Assembly (NCBI RefSeq): GCF_003429085.1
Contig: NZ_QVTC01000060.1
Span: forward strand, 29,126 to 93,125
DNA: 64,000 nucleotides
Origin: Bacillus sp. V59.32b
GTDB taxonomy: Bacteria > Bacillota > Bacilli > Bacillales > DSM-1321
Direction of reading: 5' to 3'
Below are positions 9,659 to 19,310 of this stretch, in pieces. Position numbers and translations under genes: made by a program. Within the stretch, counting starts at the first letter, position 1. Every line of letters starts with the position of its first letter. Below the pieces are notes generated by a model that was not told the origin of the DNA, made no database searches, and worked only from the letters and a program-made list of their open reading frames with translations.

Positions 9659-11515
9659 ATGATGAAAGCAAATTTCAGCTTACCCAGGATATCATTATTA
9701 GCCATAGCGGTTTTTTCGCTATGGCTAAAAACCTATATCGCCTATTTGGTGAACTTTGACATCGATATCGAAAACTGGCTGCAGGGATTCATCCTGTTTA
9801 TCAACCCGCTTAGTTTCTTGCTGTTTGTGCTTGGCATCAGTCTGTTCCTGAAAGAAAAACGAAGATATACATATCTGTTCATCACCTCTTTCTTCATAAC
9901 AGGCATCTTGTTTGCCAACATTGTGTTCTATCGCTTTTTTAATGATTTCCTGACGATTCCCGTCCTTTTTCAGGCGAGCAATATGAGCGATTTGGGAAGC
10001 AGTGTTACAGAGCTGGTGAACCCATGGGATTTTCTATATTTCATCGATATCATCCTGCTGGCTTTTTTTATGAAGAAGAAGCCTAGCTTCCTGATTGACA
10101 GGCATTACTCCCAAAATGACAAAAAGGTATACGTGCTGGCTTCGTTAGGAATCGCCTTTTTCAATCTTGGAATTTCAGAGGCAGAGCGTCCGGAGCTTTT
10201 GACTAGAACCTTTGACCGGGAAATACTCGTGAAAAATATCGGAACGTACAATTACCACATATACGATGTGTTTCTTCAGTCCAAATCCTCTGCACAACGA
10301 GCGTTGGCCGACGGGACGAAGCTCGCTGAAATTGAAAATTACGTCCGTGCCAATCAAAGCGAGCCAAACAGTGAGTTTTTTGGAATGGCCAGAGGAAAGA
10401 ACGTGATCATGATTTCCCTGGAATCGACTCAAAGCTTTGTCATTAACGAGTCGGTGAATGGCCCGGAAGTCACTCCGTTTCTGAACGATCTTATCAAGGA
10501 TAGCTACTATTTTGATAATTTCTACCATCAAACCGGTCAGGGCAAAACCTCGGACTCTGAATTTATCGTCGAGAATTCCTTGTATCCATTAGGGCGCGGC
10601 GCGGTGTTCTTTACACATGCGCAGAATGAGTATAACGGGACCCCTGAGACTCTGAATGAGAAAGGATATTTTACGGCTTCGCTTCATGCCAATGACAAGA
10701 GCTTTTGGAACCGGGATATGATGTATCAATCGCTCGGCTACAAACGTTTTTATGATATTGATGATTACCAGGTGAACAGCGATAATTCCGTGAGCTGGGG
10801 CTTGAAGGATAAAGATTTTTTTAAGCAATCCATCGCCCACTTGGAGGGGATGCCTCAGCCGTTTTATGCAAAATTAATTACGCTGACCAATCATTTTCCT
10901 TTTACACTTGATGAAGCAGACCAATCCATTAATGAGTTCGATTCAAGCTCGGAAACGCTGAACAGGTATTTTCCGACTGTGCGCTACACGGATGAAGCAT
11001 TAAGGCAATTCTTCGGAGATCTAAAAGAGGCGGGCCTTTATGACGATTCCATCATTGTTATTTACGGTGACCACTACGGCATTTCCGAAAATCATAACGA
11101 AGCGCTCGGCCAATTCCTCGGCAAGGAAATTACTCCTTTTGAATCGGTTCAATTACAGCGCGTTCCGCTTATTATCCATGTCCCGGGACAGGAAGGAAAA
11201 ACGATTTCCGAGGTTTCCGGCCAGGTCGATATTAAACCGACTCTTATGCATCTATTGGGGATTAATTCAAGAGAAAACATTGAATTTGGAAGCGACCTGT
11301 TCGCAAAAGACCGACTCGGCTTTACCGTGCTGCGTGACAGCAGCTTTATTACGGATGACTATCTGTTTACGAGGGAAGCTTGCTATGATAAGCAAACCGG
11401 TGAACTCACCGACAAAATTGCATGTGAGCCGTATTTTGAAAAAGCTAAGCTAGAGCTTGAATACTCTGACAAAATTATTTATGGAGACCTGCTCCGTTTC
11501 TATAATGACAGGTAG
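9659..11515 (+). CDS. yqgS: Lipoteichoic acid synthase family protein (YqgS type)
   Basis: 618 residues. Five N-terminal transmembrane helices (to about 180) are followed by an extracellular sulfatase-fold domain that moves glycerol phosphate from phosphatidylglycerol to the growing lipoteichoic acid chain. The catalytic threonine is in [10 protein letters not shown] (Thr297). Metal ligands are visible in ISLESTQS, the [11 protein letters not shown] segment and YGDHYG. The position after glcK matches YqgS, one of several B. subtilis LtaS paralogs, whose exact role differs from LtaS itself. Two tandem ATGs occur at 9659 and 9662 with GGGGG upstream. Confidence 0.92.
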   Translation: MMKANFSLPRISLLAIAVFSLWLKTYIAYLVNFDIDIENWLQGFILFINPLSFLLFVLGISLFLKEKRRYTYLFITSFFITGILFANIVFYRFFNDFLTIPVLFQASNMSDLGSSVTELVNPWDFLYFIDIILLAFFMKKKPSFLIDRHYSQNDKKVYVLASLGIAFFNLGISEAERPELLTRTFDREILVKNIGTYNYHIYDVFLQSKSSAQRALADGTKLAEIENYVRANQSEPNSEFFGMARGKNVIMISLESTQSFVINESVNGPEVTPFLNDLIKDSYYFDNFYHQTGQGKTSDSEFIVENSLYPLGRGAVFFTHAQNEYNGTPETLNEKGYFTASLHANDKSFWNRDMMYQSLGYKRFYDIDDYQVNSDNSVSWGLKDKDFFKQSIAHLEGMPQPFYAKLITLTNHFPFTLDEADQSINEFDSSSETLNRYFPTVRYTDEALRQFFGDLKEAGLYDDSIIVIYGDHYGISENHNEALGQFLGKEITPFESVQLQRVPLIIHVPGQEGKTISEVSGQVDIKPTLMHLLGINSRENIEFGSDLFAKDRLGFTVLRDSSFITDDYLFTREACYDKQTGELTDKIACEPYFEKAKLELEYSDKIIYGDLLRFYNDR

Positions 11516-11529
11516 ACAAAAATGGGTCT

Positions 11530-11698
11530 GTACCTAAAAATAGGATGCCCGCAACAAAGCTGGTCAGATCTGCAACAAACCGGAAATTCCCGTAACAAAA
11601 AGTGGGTGTGTAACAAAATCAGATTTCCCGCAACAAAGCTGGTCAAACCTGCAACAAAGCGAGAGTATTCCGTAACAAAAAGTGGGGACTGCAACTAA
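11530..11698. repeat. Degenerate repeats of a G(C/T)AACAAA core every 18-21 bp
   Basis: The core recurs at 11551, 11572, 11592, 11610, 11630, 11651, 11672 and (degenerate) 11691, with a weaker one at 11530. Between cores the sequence varies. It lies between the yqgS stop and the terminator at 11726, and creates spurious antisense reading frames rich in FVAG and CCG motifs. Confidence 0.85.
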
Positions 11699-11725
11699 TC
11701 CAAAATTAATCCTATTATTTGAATT

Positions 11726-11751
11726 ACCCGGCAGATGCCGGGTTTTTTCTT
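11726..11751 (+). terminator. Terminator of the yqgQ-glcK-yqgS operon
   Basis: ACCCGGC-AGAT-GCCGGGT stem-loop followed by six T residues. It is 210 bp beyond the yqgS stop, after the repeat tract, so the tract is transcribed. Confidence 0.9.
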
Positions 11752-11838
11752 TATCTTTAATATTAAATATCGACTCATTTTCATTTTTTTTCTGATGTTC
11801 ACATAAAGTTAAACAGAATATCTGGGGAGGGAACAGAA

Positions 11839-13017
11839 TTGAAATGTACCGGCAGAGACAATGATACATTGGATTATTACAGCAGGATTTTTCAAGTTCC
11901 GATTGAACTGCTGCGGGATTCAAATCCCCATGTTTCGGACGGGTTGCAATTGGGCGGGAAAACGATCCATATCCCGGGATACATAATGGAGGAGATGCAT
12001 ATTTCCGGTCAAACGCGGCTTGTGGATATTGCAAAGAGTTATAACATCTCCATGGATGCGCTGCTGCTTTTAAATAACAGTGGGGATGCCGTAATGGAGA
12101 ATGCGTTGGTACCTGTCAGGCTGCAAAAGCCAGTCATTAAAACGAAAAAGCAGTATGATTATGCTGCGGTGCAAAAAGATTTGGAAAAATTAAAGAAGAC
12201 GTATCCCTTTCTTGAAATAGAATCAATCGGTAAGAGCGTGCTTGGCAAGGATATATATGAAGTGAGGCTCGGTCAGGGAGAAGAAATCGTCCACTATAAT
12301 GGTTCTTTCCATGCGAATGAATGGATTACGACTGCGATTCTCATGAAATGGCTGAATGAGATCCTGCATTGCCTTATCGGTGGAATGTCATTAGCGGGAG
12401 TCGACCCTCTTCACGTGTATAAGCGGAAAAAGATTTCAATCGTGCCGATGGTGAATCCAGATGGGGTAGACCTTGTTCTGCATGGGGAGAAGGCAGCGGA
12501 AGGCAAAGCAGATGTTGTTGCGATGAACGGTGGGTATGACCGATTTTTTGCATGGAAGGCCAATATTCGGGGAGTTGACTTAAACAATCAGTACCCTGCC
12601 AACTGGGAAATCGAGAAAAAACGAAAAATCCCTCAGGCGCCAGCACCGCGGGATTATCCAGGGGAAGCCTGCTTGACCGAACCGGAAGCGATGGCCATGA
12701 AAGATCTCGCCTTCAAGCGGAATTTTGAAAAAGTGATAGCACTCCATACGCAAGGAAGTGAATTTTATTGGGGATATGAAGGCAAAGAGCCGGTCTATGC
12801 CTCTTGTATTGCTAAAGAGTTTGAAAAAAGGAGCGGCTACAAATCGGTCCGTTATGTGGATAGCCATGCCGGCTATAAAGACTGGTTCATTCATGAGTTT
12901 CATCGTCCTGGCTTCACCATTGAACTGGGAAAGGGGATCAATCCGTTGCCTTTGTCACAGATGATATCGATTTACCGTGATACACTCGGCATCCTGATGG
13001 CCGGCTTGTATTTGTAA
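11839..13017 (+). CDS. yqgT: Gamma-D-glutamyl-L-diamino acid endopeptidase, M14 family (YqgT type)
   Basis: 392 residues. The N-terminus carries two LysM-like segments (DTLDYYSRIFQVPIELL near residue 10 and TRLVDIAKSYNISMDALL near 57). These are followed by a zinc carboxypeptidase domain. Zinc ligands are the His and Glu of FHANEW (about 155) and the His of ALHTQGSE; the catalytic Glu lies in FTIELGKG near the end. This family cuts the D-Glu to diaminopimelate bond of peptidoglycan stem peptides and is often used on muropeptides during sporulation or recycling. TTG 11839 is taken as start because GGGGAGGG is 8 bp upstream. No signal peptide is evident. Confidence 0.9.
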   Translation: MKCTGRDNDTLDYYSRIFQVPIELLRDSNPHVSDGLQLGGKTIHIPGYIMEEMHISGQTRLVDIAKSYNISMDALLLLNNSGDAVMENALVPVRLQKPVIKTKKQYDYAAVQKDLEKLKKTYPFLEIESIGKSVLGKDIYEVRLGQGEEIVHYNGSFHANEWITTAILMKWLNEILHCLIGGMSLAGVDPLHVYKRKKISIVPMVNPDGVDLVLHGEKAAEGKADVVAMNGGYDRFFAWKANIRGVDLNNQYPANWEIEKKRKIPQAPAPRDYPGEACLTEPEAMAMKDLAFKRNFEKVIALHTQGSEFYWGYEGKEPVYASCIAKEFEKRSGYKSVRYVDSHAGYKDWFIHEFHRPGFTIELGKGINPLPLSQMISIYRDTLGILMAGLYL

Positions 13018-13099
13018 TTAAAATTATTGATAAGTTGTTACGGCATTTATAAAACTTTTGTTTTATAATGAGTAGCATATACAATATTGATCAGGGAGT

Positions 13100-14254
13100 G
13101 TGGGGGAGATTTCTATTTTTCGTTTTTTTGCGAGTCAGTCATTGCAAAAGCGATTTTTTGCAATGAATATATTAGCTGTAATCTCCCTGTTTCTTCTTAT
13201 ATCGGCGTGCCAGCCTCAAGCGAAACCGGTCACTGACGACCATAATGAGGAGGTTCCTTCCAGACATAAGCTGTTAAATGAGGAAAATGATAAATTTGAA
13301 GCGGCTCTTGGGTGGCTTGATTCTGAGACCATCTTATATTCAGTGAAACAAGATGAGAATCAACCTCCACAATTAAAGGTGTTCAATCGGAAAACTGGCA
13401 AGCAGGAAATCTTTTATCAGCCAGAAGCCGCTATTGTGAATGTGTCAATCAGTCCATCAAGAAACTATGTGTTGGTACACACATCTTCCTCCCCGCATAA
13501 AGCAAATATCGATATTCTGAAACAAGACGGTACGAAAGAATATTCAGTGGCCATTCCATCCGACGAACTTGATTTTTCCTGGAATCCATATGAGGACGGC
13601 ATTCTTTTCTTAACGAGCTTTTCTGAAGATTGGAGCTTCACCTCATATGTGTTAGATACGAAGAAAAAAGCGATTGCACCTCTCGATTTCCCGCAGCCTT
13701 TTGCGCAGTGGGCAGGTAAGGAAGAGCTGCTGTATGTGGATTGGAAAAAAGAAGACCCGGATCTGCGTGCTCCGCTTATTTCGCTGAATATCAAGAATCA
13801 GAAAAAAGAAACGGTGATGCTTGATGTCGTTCACTTCCAAAAAATAAAGAATGGGTTAATGGCGATTCAAGTAGAAAGTGAGAAGCCGGATCAAGCGGAA
13901 TATAAGTTTTATAACGGGAAAAAAGAGCAAGTCTCTTCTTTTTCAGTCCCGCACGTGAATACGTTTTCGGATTCGATGATTCCCTTTTACAGCTTTGACG
14001 ATAAAAAAAATACCTTTTACACCTTTACTCCGGAAAGTGCTTTTACCGGGGATCCTTATCAAGGAACATTCAAGCTGATTGAATATAATTGGGAGACCGG
14101 CAAGAAAAAAGAGGTGCTGAAGGAGATGGAAAATGCGCCGTTAAGCTGTTCGTCGGAAGGCAGCTGGTGTTTGTATGGCCATCAGTTGGAGAGTGTGATA
14201 AATATGCAGGAAAAGAAGGTATATCCGCTTTTGAAGGCTAGAAATGACGAGTAA
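13100..14254 (+). CDS. yqgU: YqgU-like lipoprotein
   Basis: Up to 384 residues. A hydrophobic segment ends in LLISAC, a typical lipobox, so the mature protein would be lipid-anchored at that cysteine. The rest resembles a WD40/TolB-type beta-propeller: repeated blocks of SPSRNYVLVHTS, FSWNPYEDGILFLTSF and similar. Function is unknown. The start is uncertain: GTG at 13100 has AGGGAG too close, and ATG at 13163, just before the signal segment, has no clear ribosome site. It ends at a bidirectional terminator shared with yqgW. Confidence 0.8.
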   Translation: MGEISIFRFFASQSLQKRFFAMNILAVISLFLLISACQPQAKPVTDDHNEEVPSRHKLLNEENDKFEAALGWLDSETILYSVKQDENQPPQLKVFNRKTGKQEIFYQPEAAIVNVSISPSRNYVLVHTSSSPHKANIDILKQDGTKEYSVAIPSDELDFSWNPYEDGILFLTSFSEDWSFTSYVLDTKKKAIAPLDFPQPFAQWAGKEELLYVDWKKEDPDLRAPLISLNIKNQKKETVMLDVVHFQKIKNGLMAIQVESEKPDQAEYKFYNGKKEQVSSFSVPHVNTFSDSMIPFYSFDDKKNTFYTFTPESAFTGDPYQGTFKLIEYNWETGKKKEVLKEMENAPLSCSSEGSWCLYGHQLESVINMQEKKVYPLLKARNDE

Positions 14255-14302
14255 TTGGCGATGGTTGGAGATACAATTAAGTAAAACTTGTGTATAAAGA
14301 GA

Positions 14303-14330
14303 AAAACTCGCCGGTTGGCGAGTTTTCTTA
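14303..14330. terminator. Bidirectional terminator between yqgU and yqgW
   Basis: AAAACTCGCC-GGTT-GGCGAGTTTT is a perfect 10-bp stem with T runs on both strands, between two convergent genes. Confidence 0.95.
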
Positions 14331-14334
14331 ATAT

Positions 14335-14508
14335 TTAGTGTGCAACCGGATATCCGCTTTCGATGATTGTCATGACCGTGAACCAGCCGAAAACAGCCGC
14401 ACTGCCAGCCGCGAAAAACAATCCTAAGAAATTCTTGCTTTTAAATGTTTTGACAACCGCGAGCATTGCCATGATTGTCACAAGTCCGAAGATAATCATT
14501 AATTGCAT
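14335..14508 (-). CDS. yqgW: DUF2759 family small membrane protein (YqgW type)
   Basis: 57 residues: two transmembrane helices, about residues 1-18 and 28-50, with a short basic loop TFKSKNF between them. The ATG at 14508 has AAGGAGG 7 bp upstream, an excellent ribosome site. The same region read on the plus strand gives an open frame that is only a shadow. The DUF2759 assignment rests on length, topology and location next to yqgU and yqgX. Function is unknown. Confidence 0.85.
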   Translation of the reverse strand: MQLMIIFGLVTIMAMLAVVKTFKSKNFLGLFFAAGSAAVFGWFTVMTIIESGYPVAH

Positions 14509-14636
14509 GGTTGTTCCTCCTTATGTACTGAAGAATGTTTCATCTTAAGAATAAACTTATTATGCCCAAGATTGACGGAATGACGGATAAATATGTAAAA
14601 AATCGTGTATTCTTTACTATTTTAATAGTTTTTTTA

Positions 14637-15105
14637 TTATTTGTCGAGGGCTAAAAATGATGGTTGAACCTGATATGCTTTTGCAATACCGAGCACCAAA
14701 TCTTTTTGAAAAGCATCGATGAAATAAACGTTTTCATCGGACCTTGCAATTAAGATTTCATCCATTTCCAAAAGCGCCATTTCAATCTCTGTTTTCCCGC
14801 CTGAGGCAAATTGGAAACATGCGAGACTTTGTTTGAAAAGATAGGTCGAAGCCTCTGTTTTAAAGCCGTAATCCTCGAAAAGCTCAAGAGGTATGAAAGC
14901 AGCGTCTTCTAAGAGGCTGTGAATCTGCACGAAGGCTTCGGCTGCGGTGGAAATCTCCATACATAATTGCGCTTCCTTTTTTTGAGCTGGATAAGAGCAT
15001 GGACTCAAAACGATCCATGATCTCAACTTGTTCCTCCAGCAGCCTATAAAGATCGGGAAATTCCTCCAGGCTAACCCCCAGTTCGATTGCAAATACCGAT
15101 TTCAT
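14637..15105 (-). pseudogene. Hypothetical protein split by a frameshift in an A7 run
   Basis: Frame one starts at ATG 15105 (GGGGG upstream): MKSVFAIELGVSLEEFPDLY to SMLLSSSKK. Frame two continues EAQLCMEISTAAEAFVQIH to SFLALDK at 14637. The junction is a run of seven A (T7 at 14977-14983 on the plus strand); with six A the two parts fuse into one protein of about 155 residues. No family was recognised; it is a soluble, acidic, mostly helical protein. It is divergent from yqgX. Either a sequencing indel or slippage-prone decay is possible. Confidence 0.7.
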
Positions 15106-15216
15106 GTGCGGGCCCCCATGTCTTTTCTTAAAAATATAACGCATATAGTGTAAAATAGAAATCAATAACTTGTCAGTCGTTCTTTTTAAAGAAAATAAAT
15201 AATGGAGATGAAAAAT

Positions 15217-15849
15217 ATGAAATGGTATCAGCTCCCACTGGGGCCCTTGCAAACCAATTGTTATATACTTTCTAATGATGCCAAGGAGTGCATCATCTTC
15301 GATCCGGGCGAAGAAGCAGCCAAGCTTATTCAATATGTCCAGACGAAAAAACTGAAGCCGCTCGCCGTCCTATTGACTCACGCTCATTTTGATCATATTG
15401 GCGCGTTGGATGAGATCCGTGATTTTTTCAAGATTCCAGCCTATCTTCATGAGAAAGAAGCCAAATGGCTGCTCGATCCGGCTTTGAACGGATCACAGCT
15501 TTTTCCGGGTGAGCCGATCCGTTTAAAACCGGCAGACCATATTCTAGCCGTCGAAACCGAACTTGCGATTGGCAGCTTTTCATTTAAGCTGTTCGAAACA
15601 CCGGGACACTCTCCGGGAAGCATTTCTTATTATTTAGAAGAAAAAGGGCTCGTCTTTTCTGGTGATGTGTTGTTTCAGCAGAGTATTGGCCGCACCGATC
15701 TGCCGGGTGGAAACGAAAAGCAGCTCATGAAGAGCATCCATGAAAAGCTGCTGACATTGCCTGAGGATACAATTGTGTTGTCCGGCCACGGAGCCGTTAC
15801 GACGATTATCGATGAAATGGAAAGCAATCCATTTTTGAACGGGTTTTAA
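15217..15849 (+). CDS. yqgX: YqgX, metallo-beta-lactamase fold hydrolase (glyoxalase II-like)
   Basis: 210 residues from the ATG at 15217 (GGAGA at 8 bp), matching the MKW start of the B. subtilis protein. The metal-binding HAHFDH motif (about residue 55) and later ligands in TPGHSPGS, FSGDVLF and LSGHG are all present. The glyoxalase II branch hydrolyses thioesters such as S-lactoyl-thiols formed from methylglyoxal; the bacilli version probably acts on bacillithiol adducts, which is inference. It is followed 34 bp later by the MidA-like gene. Confidence 0.93.
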   Translation: MKWYQLPLGPLQTNCYILSNDAKECIIFDPGEEAAKLIQYVQTKKLKPLAVLLTHAHFDHIGALDEIRDFFKIPAYLHEKEAKWLLDPALNGSQLFPGEPIRLKPADHILAVETELAIGSFSFKLFETPGHSPGSISYYLEEKGLVFSGDVLFQQSIGRTDLPGGNEKQLMKSIHEKLLTLPEDTIVLSGHGAVTTIIDEMESNPFLNGF

Positions 15850-15882
15850 CGATTATTCAAACATTTAAAGCGGGGCAATGAA

Positions 15883-16995
15883 ATGGAAAAATTCATAATC
15901 GATTTATTGAATCAAAAGCCTGATCGGAAAATGACTTACCATGAATTTATAAGCACTGTCCTTTATACACCAAAGCTTGGCTATTATATGGGGGATAGAG
16001 AAAAAATCGGGAAACAGGGTGATTTTTACACGACAAGCAATTTGTCTGATGTGTTCGGCCGCACGCTTGCCAAGTGGATTTTGCATATCATTACTGAATC
16101 CGGCCTGCCCCCGGTCCTATGTGAAATCGGCGGAGGAACCGGGAGACTTGCCGATTCTATCCTTACCTACATAAAAAATCATGAACCTGATATGTTTGAC
16201 AGGCTGCAGTATTTCATCATTGATATTAGTCCCTTTCAAAGGGAAAAACAAAAGGAGACATTGTCGGCCTTTAAAGATATACATTATATAGACGCGCTGG
16301 AAGACCTGCCTGTTATCGAGGGAATCATATTTTCGAATGAACTCTTTGACGCATTGCCTGTCCATGTAGTGGAGAAAAAACACGGGCTTTTGTTTGAGGT
16401 GATGATAACCGAGAAAGCGGGACAGCTTGTGGAAGTTCTAGAGCCGCTTGAGAAGCAGGAAATACTTCGCTATTTACAAGAGCAAGATGTTTCACTCGTT
16501 GAGGGACAGCGATTCGAGGTGCCGCTGGAAATGGTCGCTTACTTGCAATCGATTGCCGGACATTTACAAAAAGGTTTTCTTGTTTCGATTGATTACGGCT
16601 ACACGAATGAAGAATGGAAGGAGCCTGTCCATAGGAAGGGAAGCCTTAGAGGCTATCATAAACATCAGATGGTTGAAAATGTATTGTCATATCCGGGGAA
16701 AATGGATATGACCACGCATATTCACTTCGATGCTTTGATCAAATTTGGTGCGGTGTTCGGTCTGAAACATGAAGCACTTATCGGACAACAGGAATTTCTG
16801 TTACGGGCGGGGATACTGAACGAACTGCAGGCTCACGATGATCCCAACCCCTTTTCAGAAACCGCAAAACGGAATAGAGCGATCCGAAACCTCATCGTTC
16901 CCGGAGGAATCAGCTCCTATTTTCGGGTGTTGCTACAGTCGAAAGGGCTACCCGCTGATCAAACTTTATTTCCGGAGGAAAAGGAAAACCCATGA
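15883..16995 (+). CDS. SAM-dependent methyltransferase, MidA/NDUFAF7 family
   Basis: 370 residues. Motifs are LGYYMG, the SAM loop CEIGGGTGRLADSI (about residue 80) and the IFSNELFDALPVH signature (about 147) of COG1565. The eukaryotic homolog NDUFAF7 methylates an arginine of respiratory complex I; the bacterial substrate is not known. The start ATG has CGGGGC upstream, which is weak. It probably forms an operon with yqgX. The stop codon lies inside the left arm of the following terminator. Confidence 0.9.
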   Translation: MEKFIIDLLNQKPDRKMTYHEFISTVLYTPKLGYYMGDREKIGKQGDFYTTSNLSDVFGRTLAKWILHIITESGLPPVLCEIGGGTGRLADSILTYIKNHEPDMFDRLQYFIIDISPFQREKQKETLSAFKDIHYIDALEDLPVIEGIIFSNELFDALPVHVVEKKHGLLFEVMITEKAGQLVEVLEPLEKQEILRYLQEQDVSLVEGQRFEVPLEMVAYLQSIAGHLQKGFLVSIDYGYTNEEWKEPVHRKGSLRGYHKHQMVENVLSYPGKMDMTTHIHFDALIKFGAVFGLKHEALIGQQEFLLRAGILNELQAHDDPNPFSETAKRNRAIRNLIVPGGISSYFRVLLQSKGLPADQTLFPEEKENP

Positions 16996-17017
16996 AATTT
17001 GATTTCATGGGTTTTAT
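16985..17017. terminator. Bidirectional terminator between the MidA-like gene and yqgY
   Basis: AAAACCCATGAAAT-TTG-ATTTCATGGGTTTT is a 14-bp perfect stem with flanking A/T runs. It overlaps the upstream stop codon. Confidence 0.9.
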
Positions 17018-17026
17018 GTACGCTTA

Positions 17027-17275
17027 TTAATGACCGGTAGCGGCACCTGGAACCATCATAAATGTAGTCCAGTAGGTAAATCCGGCAAAGAAAATGGTTA
17101 GGTATGCGCCGAATACATAGATATACATACGTTCAGATAATTTCAAATAACTTAAAAGAATAAAGAATACGGTTTGCCCGACGAAAAGTAATGCTGTCGT
17201 ATTCATATCACCAAGATAAAACATAATAGCCATGATACCTGTCCAAAAACCCATAACCCTGTACATACGCTCCAT
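17027..17275 (-). CDS. yqgY: YqgY, DUF2626 membrane protein
   Basis: 82 residues with three hydrophobic helices (about 8-24, 28-44, 50-72) and the family start MERMYRVMGFWTGI. Ribosome site GGAGGGA precedes the ATG. DUF2626 proteins are restricted to bacilli and have no known function. It is transcribed alone from the side of the HTH regulator. Confidence 0.92.
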   Translation of the reverse strand: MERMYRVMGFWTGIMAIMFYLGDMNTTALLFVGQTVFFILLSYLKLSERMYIYVFGAYLTIFFAGFTYWTTFMMVPGAATGH

Positions 17276-17355
17276 CTGTATCCCTCCTTTGTCCCATCAT
17301 GTTCCTCCTAAATTATAAATTAGATGGTAATAAGATGTAAACCCCCTGTTTGTTT

Positions 17356-18057
17356 CTACTGTGTGAGGATTGCCTGATATACGCAGGATTCGCACCCTGA
17401 AAGCATATTTTCCTTTTCCACAAGTTCGACAGAATCAAACAAGGATTCAAACAGCCCCTTCAAAAAAGCGACGTGCATCGTGCAAATGGCTTCGGTCTCC
17501 TGTAATGCCACTTCCTTGAACGGACAATTGAAGATTTCAAAATAAATTTTCGATTGATCCTCACTAACATTCAATTCCGGATAGAATCCAGCGAGCGTGG
17601 CTGCGCTTTTCAGCATCTTCAATCTTTCTTCGAATGAAAATTCGCCATTGGCCTTCGTGCCTGCAGCCAGCTGCCCGGCTGCCAGCTCCTGTCCAAACTG
17701 CTTACCTGTCTGATGCAGGGCTTGTTTTCCTGCTTCACCAAGTGTAAGCATTGTCTGGATCGCGATTTTTGATAATAACTGATAGTCGCGGAAAGGAAAG
17801 TGGAGCTGAATGAGCTCGTTAGACAATCGATAAAGCCTGCTCGGACGTCCGCCTTTTCCCGTTTTCTTTGTTTCAGAAATCAGCATTTTCACATCTTCAA
17901 GCTTTGAGAGATGGAGCCTGGCAACGTTTGGATGAATCGCAAATGAATCAGCGATCTCTTGGACGGTCACCTCCTGATGACGGTTGGTAATATGCTGATA
18001 AATATAATATCGGGTCGGATCAGATAATACATTGGTTATTCTTAATGTTTGTTCCAT
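17356..18057 (-). CDS. ArsR-like HTH regulator with four conserved cysteines (SufR-like architecture)
   Basis: 233 residues. The N-terminal winged HTH is about residues 5-75 (LSDPTRYYIYQHI, EIADSFAIHPNVARLHLSKL). A helical middle follows, and the C-terminal sensor-like domain holds cysteines in FNCPFKE, AICTMHV and GCESCVY. In the cyanobacterial SufR family such cysteines bind an iron-sulfur cluster; a similar role here is inference. It stands immediately upstream of, and divergent from, the comG operon, with 185 bp between the start codons that must hold both promoters. Confidence 0.8.
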   Translation of the reverse strand: MEQTLRITNVLSDPTRYYIYQHITNRHQEVTVQEIADSFAIHPNVARLHLSKLEDVKMLISETKKTGKGGRPSRLYRLSNELIQLHFPFRDYQLLSKIAIQTMLTLGEAGKQALHQTGKQFGQELAAGQLAAGTKANGEFSFEERLKMLKSAATLAGFYPELNVSEDQSKIYFEIFNCPFKEVALQETEAICTMHVAFLKGLFESLFDSVELVEKENMLSGCESCVYQAILTQ

Positions 18058-18242
18058 CCTTTTTCACCTCAAGGCATAGCTTATATATTCCATTATAGTA
18101 CTGTGGAAATGAGGGGAATGTGAGAAAATTCACATTGTGAAATGAATAATCAGAAATTTTTATGCTTTTTTGCAAAATGAAGAAGGAAAAACTAAAATAA
18201 AGTCGAATTCATTATGCAAACAGATTTGGAGGTGAGATATGG

Positions 18243-19310
18243 TTGGAATCGATTGAAAAAACGGCAGAAAGAATTCTTACGCATGCAGTCCGGCTCGATG
18301 CATCAGACATCCACATCCTGCCCAGAAAAGAAAGCCCCCTCGTGCAGTTCCGCATCGATAACAAGCTTTATCCGCAAGACATGATCACCCAGGACGAATC
18401 AGAAAGAATGATCTCCCATTTGAAATTTCTCGCATCGATGGATATCGGTGAAAAGAGACGCCCGCAAAGCGGCTCGATTACGATGAAGATTGATAACAAA
18501 ACCATCGGCTTACGTTTATCCACGCTTCCCGCATCTTTTTCAGAAAGCCTCGTGATCCGCTTAATTCCGCAGCAGAATATCCTTCCTTTGGAACAACTGT
18601 CCCTTTTTGGCAATACTGCGAATAAGTTAATGGCGCTCTTAAAGCATTCCCACGGGATGATTATTTTTACCGGTCCGACTGGCAGTGGGAAGACCACAAC
18701 TCTCTATTCCTTGCTGCACCATGCAAAAGAAATGATTAAACGCAATGTCATAACACTCGAAGATCCAATCGAAAATGTATCAGAGCAGATGCTTCAGGTC
18801 CAGATCAATGAAAAAGCAGGAATCTCTTACTCGGTAGGCCTAAAAGCGGCCTTACGGCATGATCCAGATATCATCATGGTGGGAGAAATCCGGGATGCGG
18901 AAACGGCACAGATAGCAGTCCGAGCTGCGCTGACCGGCCACCTTATCCTCACCACCATGCACACCCGCGATGCAAAAGGAGCTGTCTACCGGTTGCTCGA
19001 ATTTGGGATCAACTGGATTGAGATCGAACAGACCTTGATTGCAGTAACGGCCCAAAGACTTGTGGAATTAAAATGTCCTTTTTGCCAGGATGCTTGTACT
19101 TCGGAATGTCATGTCCATAAAAGAAATAAGCGGGCAAGCGTCTATGAACTATTGTATGGCAAAGGGCTTGTCCAGGTATTAAAGGCAGCGAAAGGGGATC
19201 AAGCACGGCCAAATCACCGTCAATTGAAGGATGAGATATCGAAGGCAGTTGCTTTTGGGTATGTTAAACCGGAAGAATATGATCGATGGGTGCACGGACA
19301 TGAAGCGTAG
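18243..19310 (+). CDS. comGA: ComGA, traffic ATPase for DNA uptake
   Basis: 355 residues. It powers assembly of the competence pseudopilus. Motifs seen are Walker A GPTGSGKTTTLY (about residue 140), the Asp box region VITLEDPIE, Walker B IIMVGEIRDAETA, the His box LTGHLILTTMHT and the C-terminal CPFCQDACTSEC zinc motif. The start is TTG 18243, with GGAGGTGAG upstream; an ATG at 18239 is out of frame. It is the first gene of seven overlapping or closely spaced comG genes. In B. subtilis the operon depends on ComK; I did not find an unambiguous pair of AT-boxes here. Confidence 0.96.
   Translation: MESIEKTAERILTHAVRLDASDIHILPRKESPLVQFRIDNKLYPQDMITQDESERMISHLKFLASMDIGEKRRPQSGSITMKIDNKTIGLRLSTLPASFSESLVIRLIPQQNILPLEQLSLFGNTANKLMALLKHSHGMIIFTGPTGSGKTTTLYSLLHHAKEMIKRNVITLEDPIENVSEQMLQVQINEKAGISYSVGLKAALRHDPDIIMVGEIRDAETAQIAVRAALTGHLILTTMHTRDAKGAVYRLLEFGINWIEIEQTLIAVTAQRLVELKCPFCQDACTSECHVHKRNKRASVYELLYGKGLVQVLKAAKGDQARPNHRQLKDEISKAVAFGYVKPEEYDRWVHGHEA

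Noticed and set aside
11500..12034. Antisense frames rich in FVAG and CCG motifs
   Set aside because: They arise from the 20-bp repeat tract and from the strand opposite yqgT; no ribosome sites.
14363..14548. 61-codon plus-strand frame between yqgU and the 14.6-kb gene
   Set aside because: The minus-strand yqgW with a strong ribosome site explains this stretch.
14884..15333. Long minus-strand frame extending across the yqgX start
   Set aside because: Only the part from 15105 has coding character; upstream it is antisense to yqgX.
18110..18242. ComK boxes upstream of comGA
   Set aside because: A- and T-rich runs are present, but I could not find two AAAAN5TTTT boxes at the required spacing without forcing mismatches.
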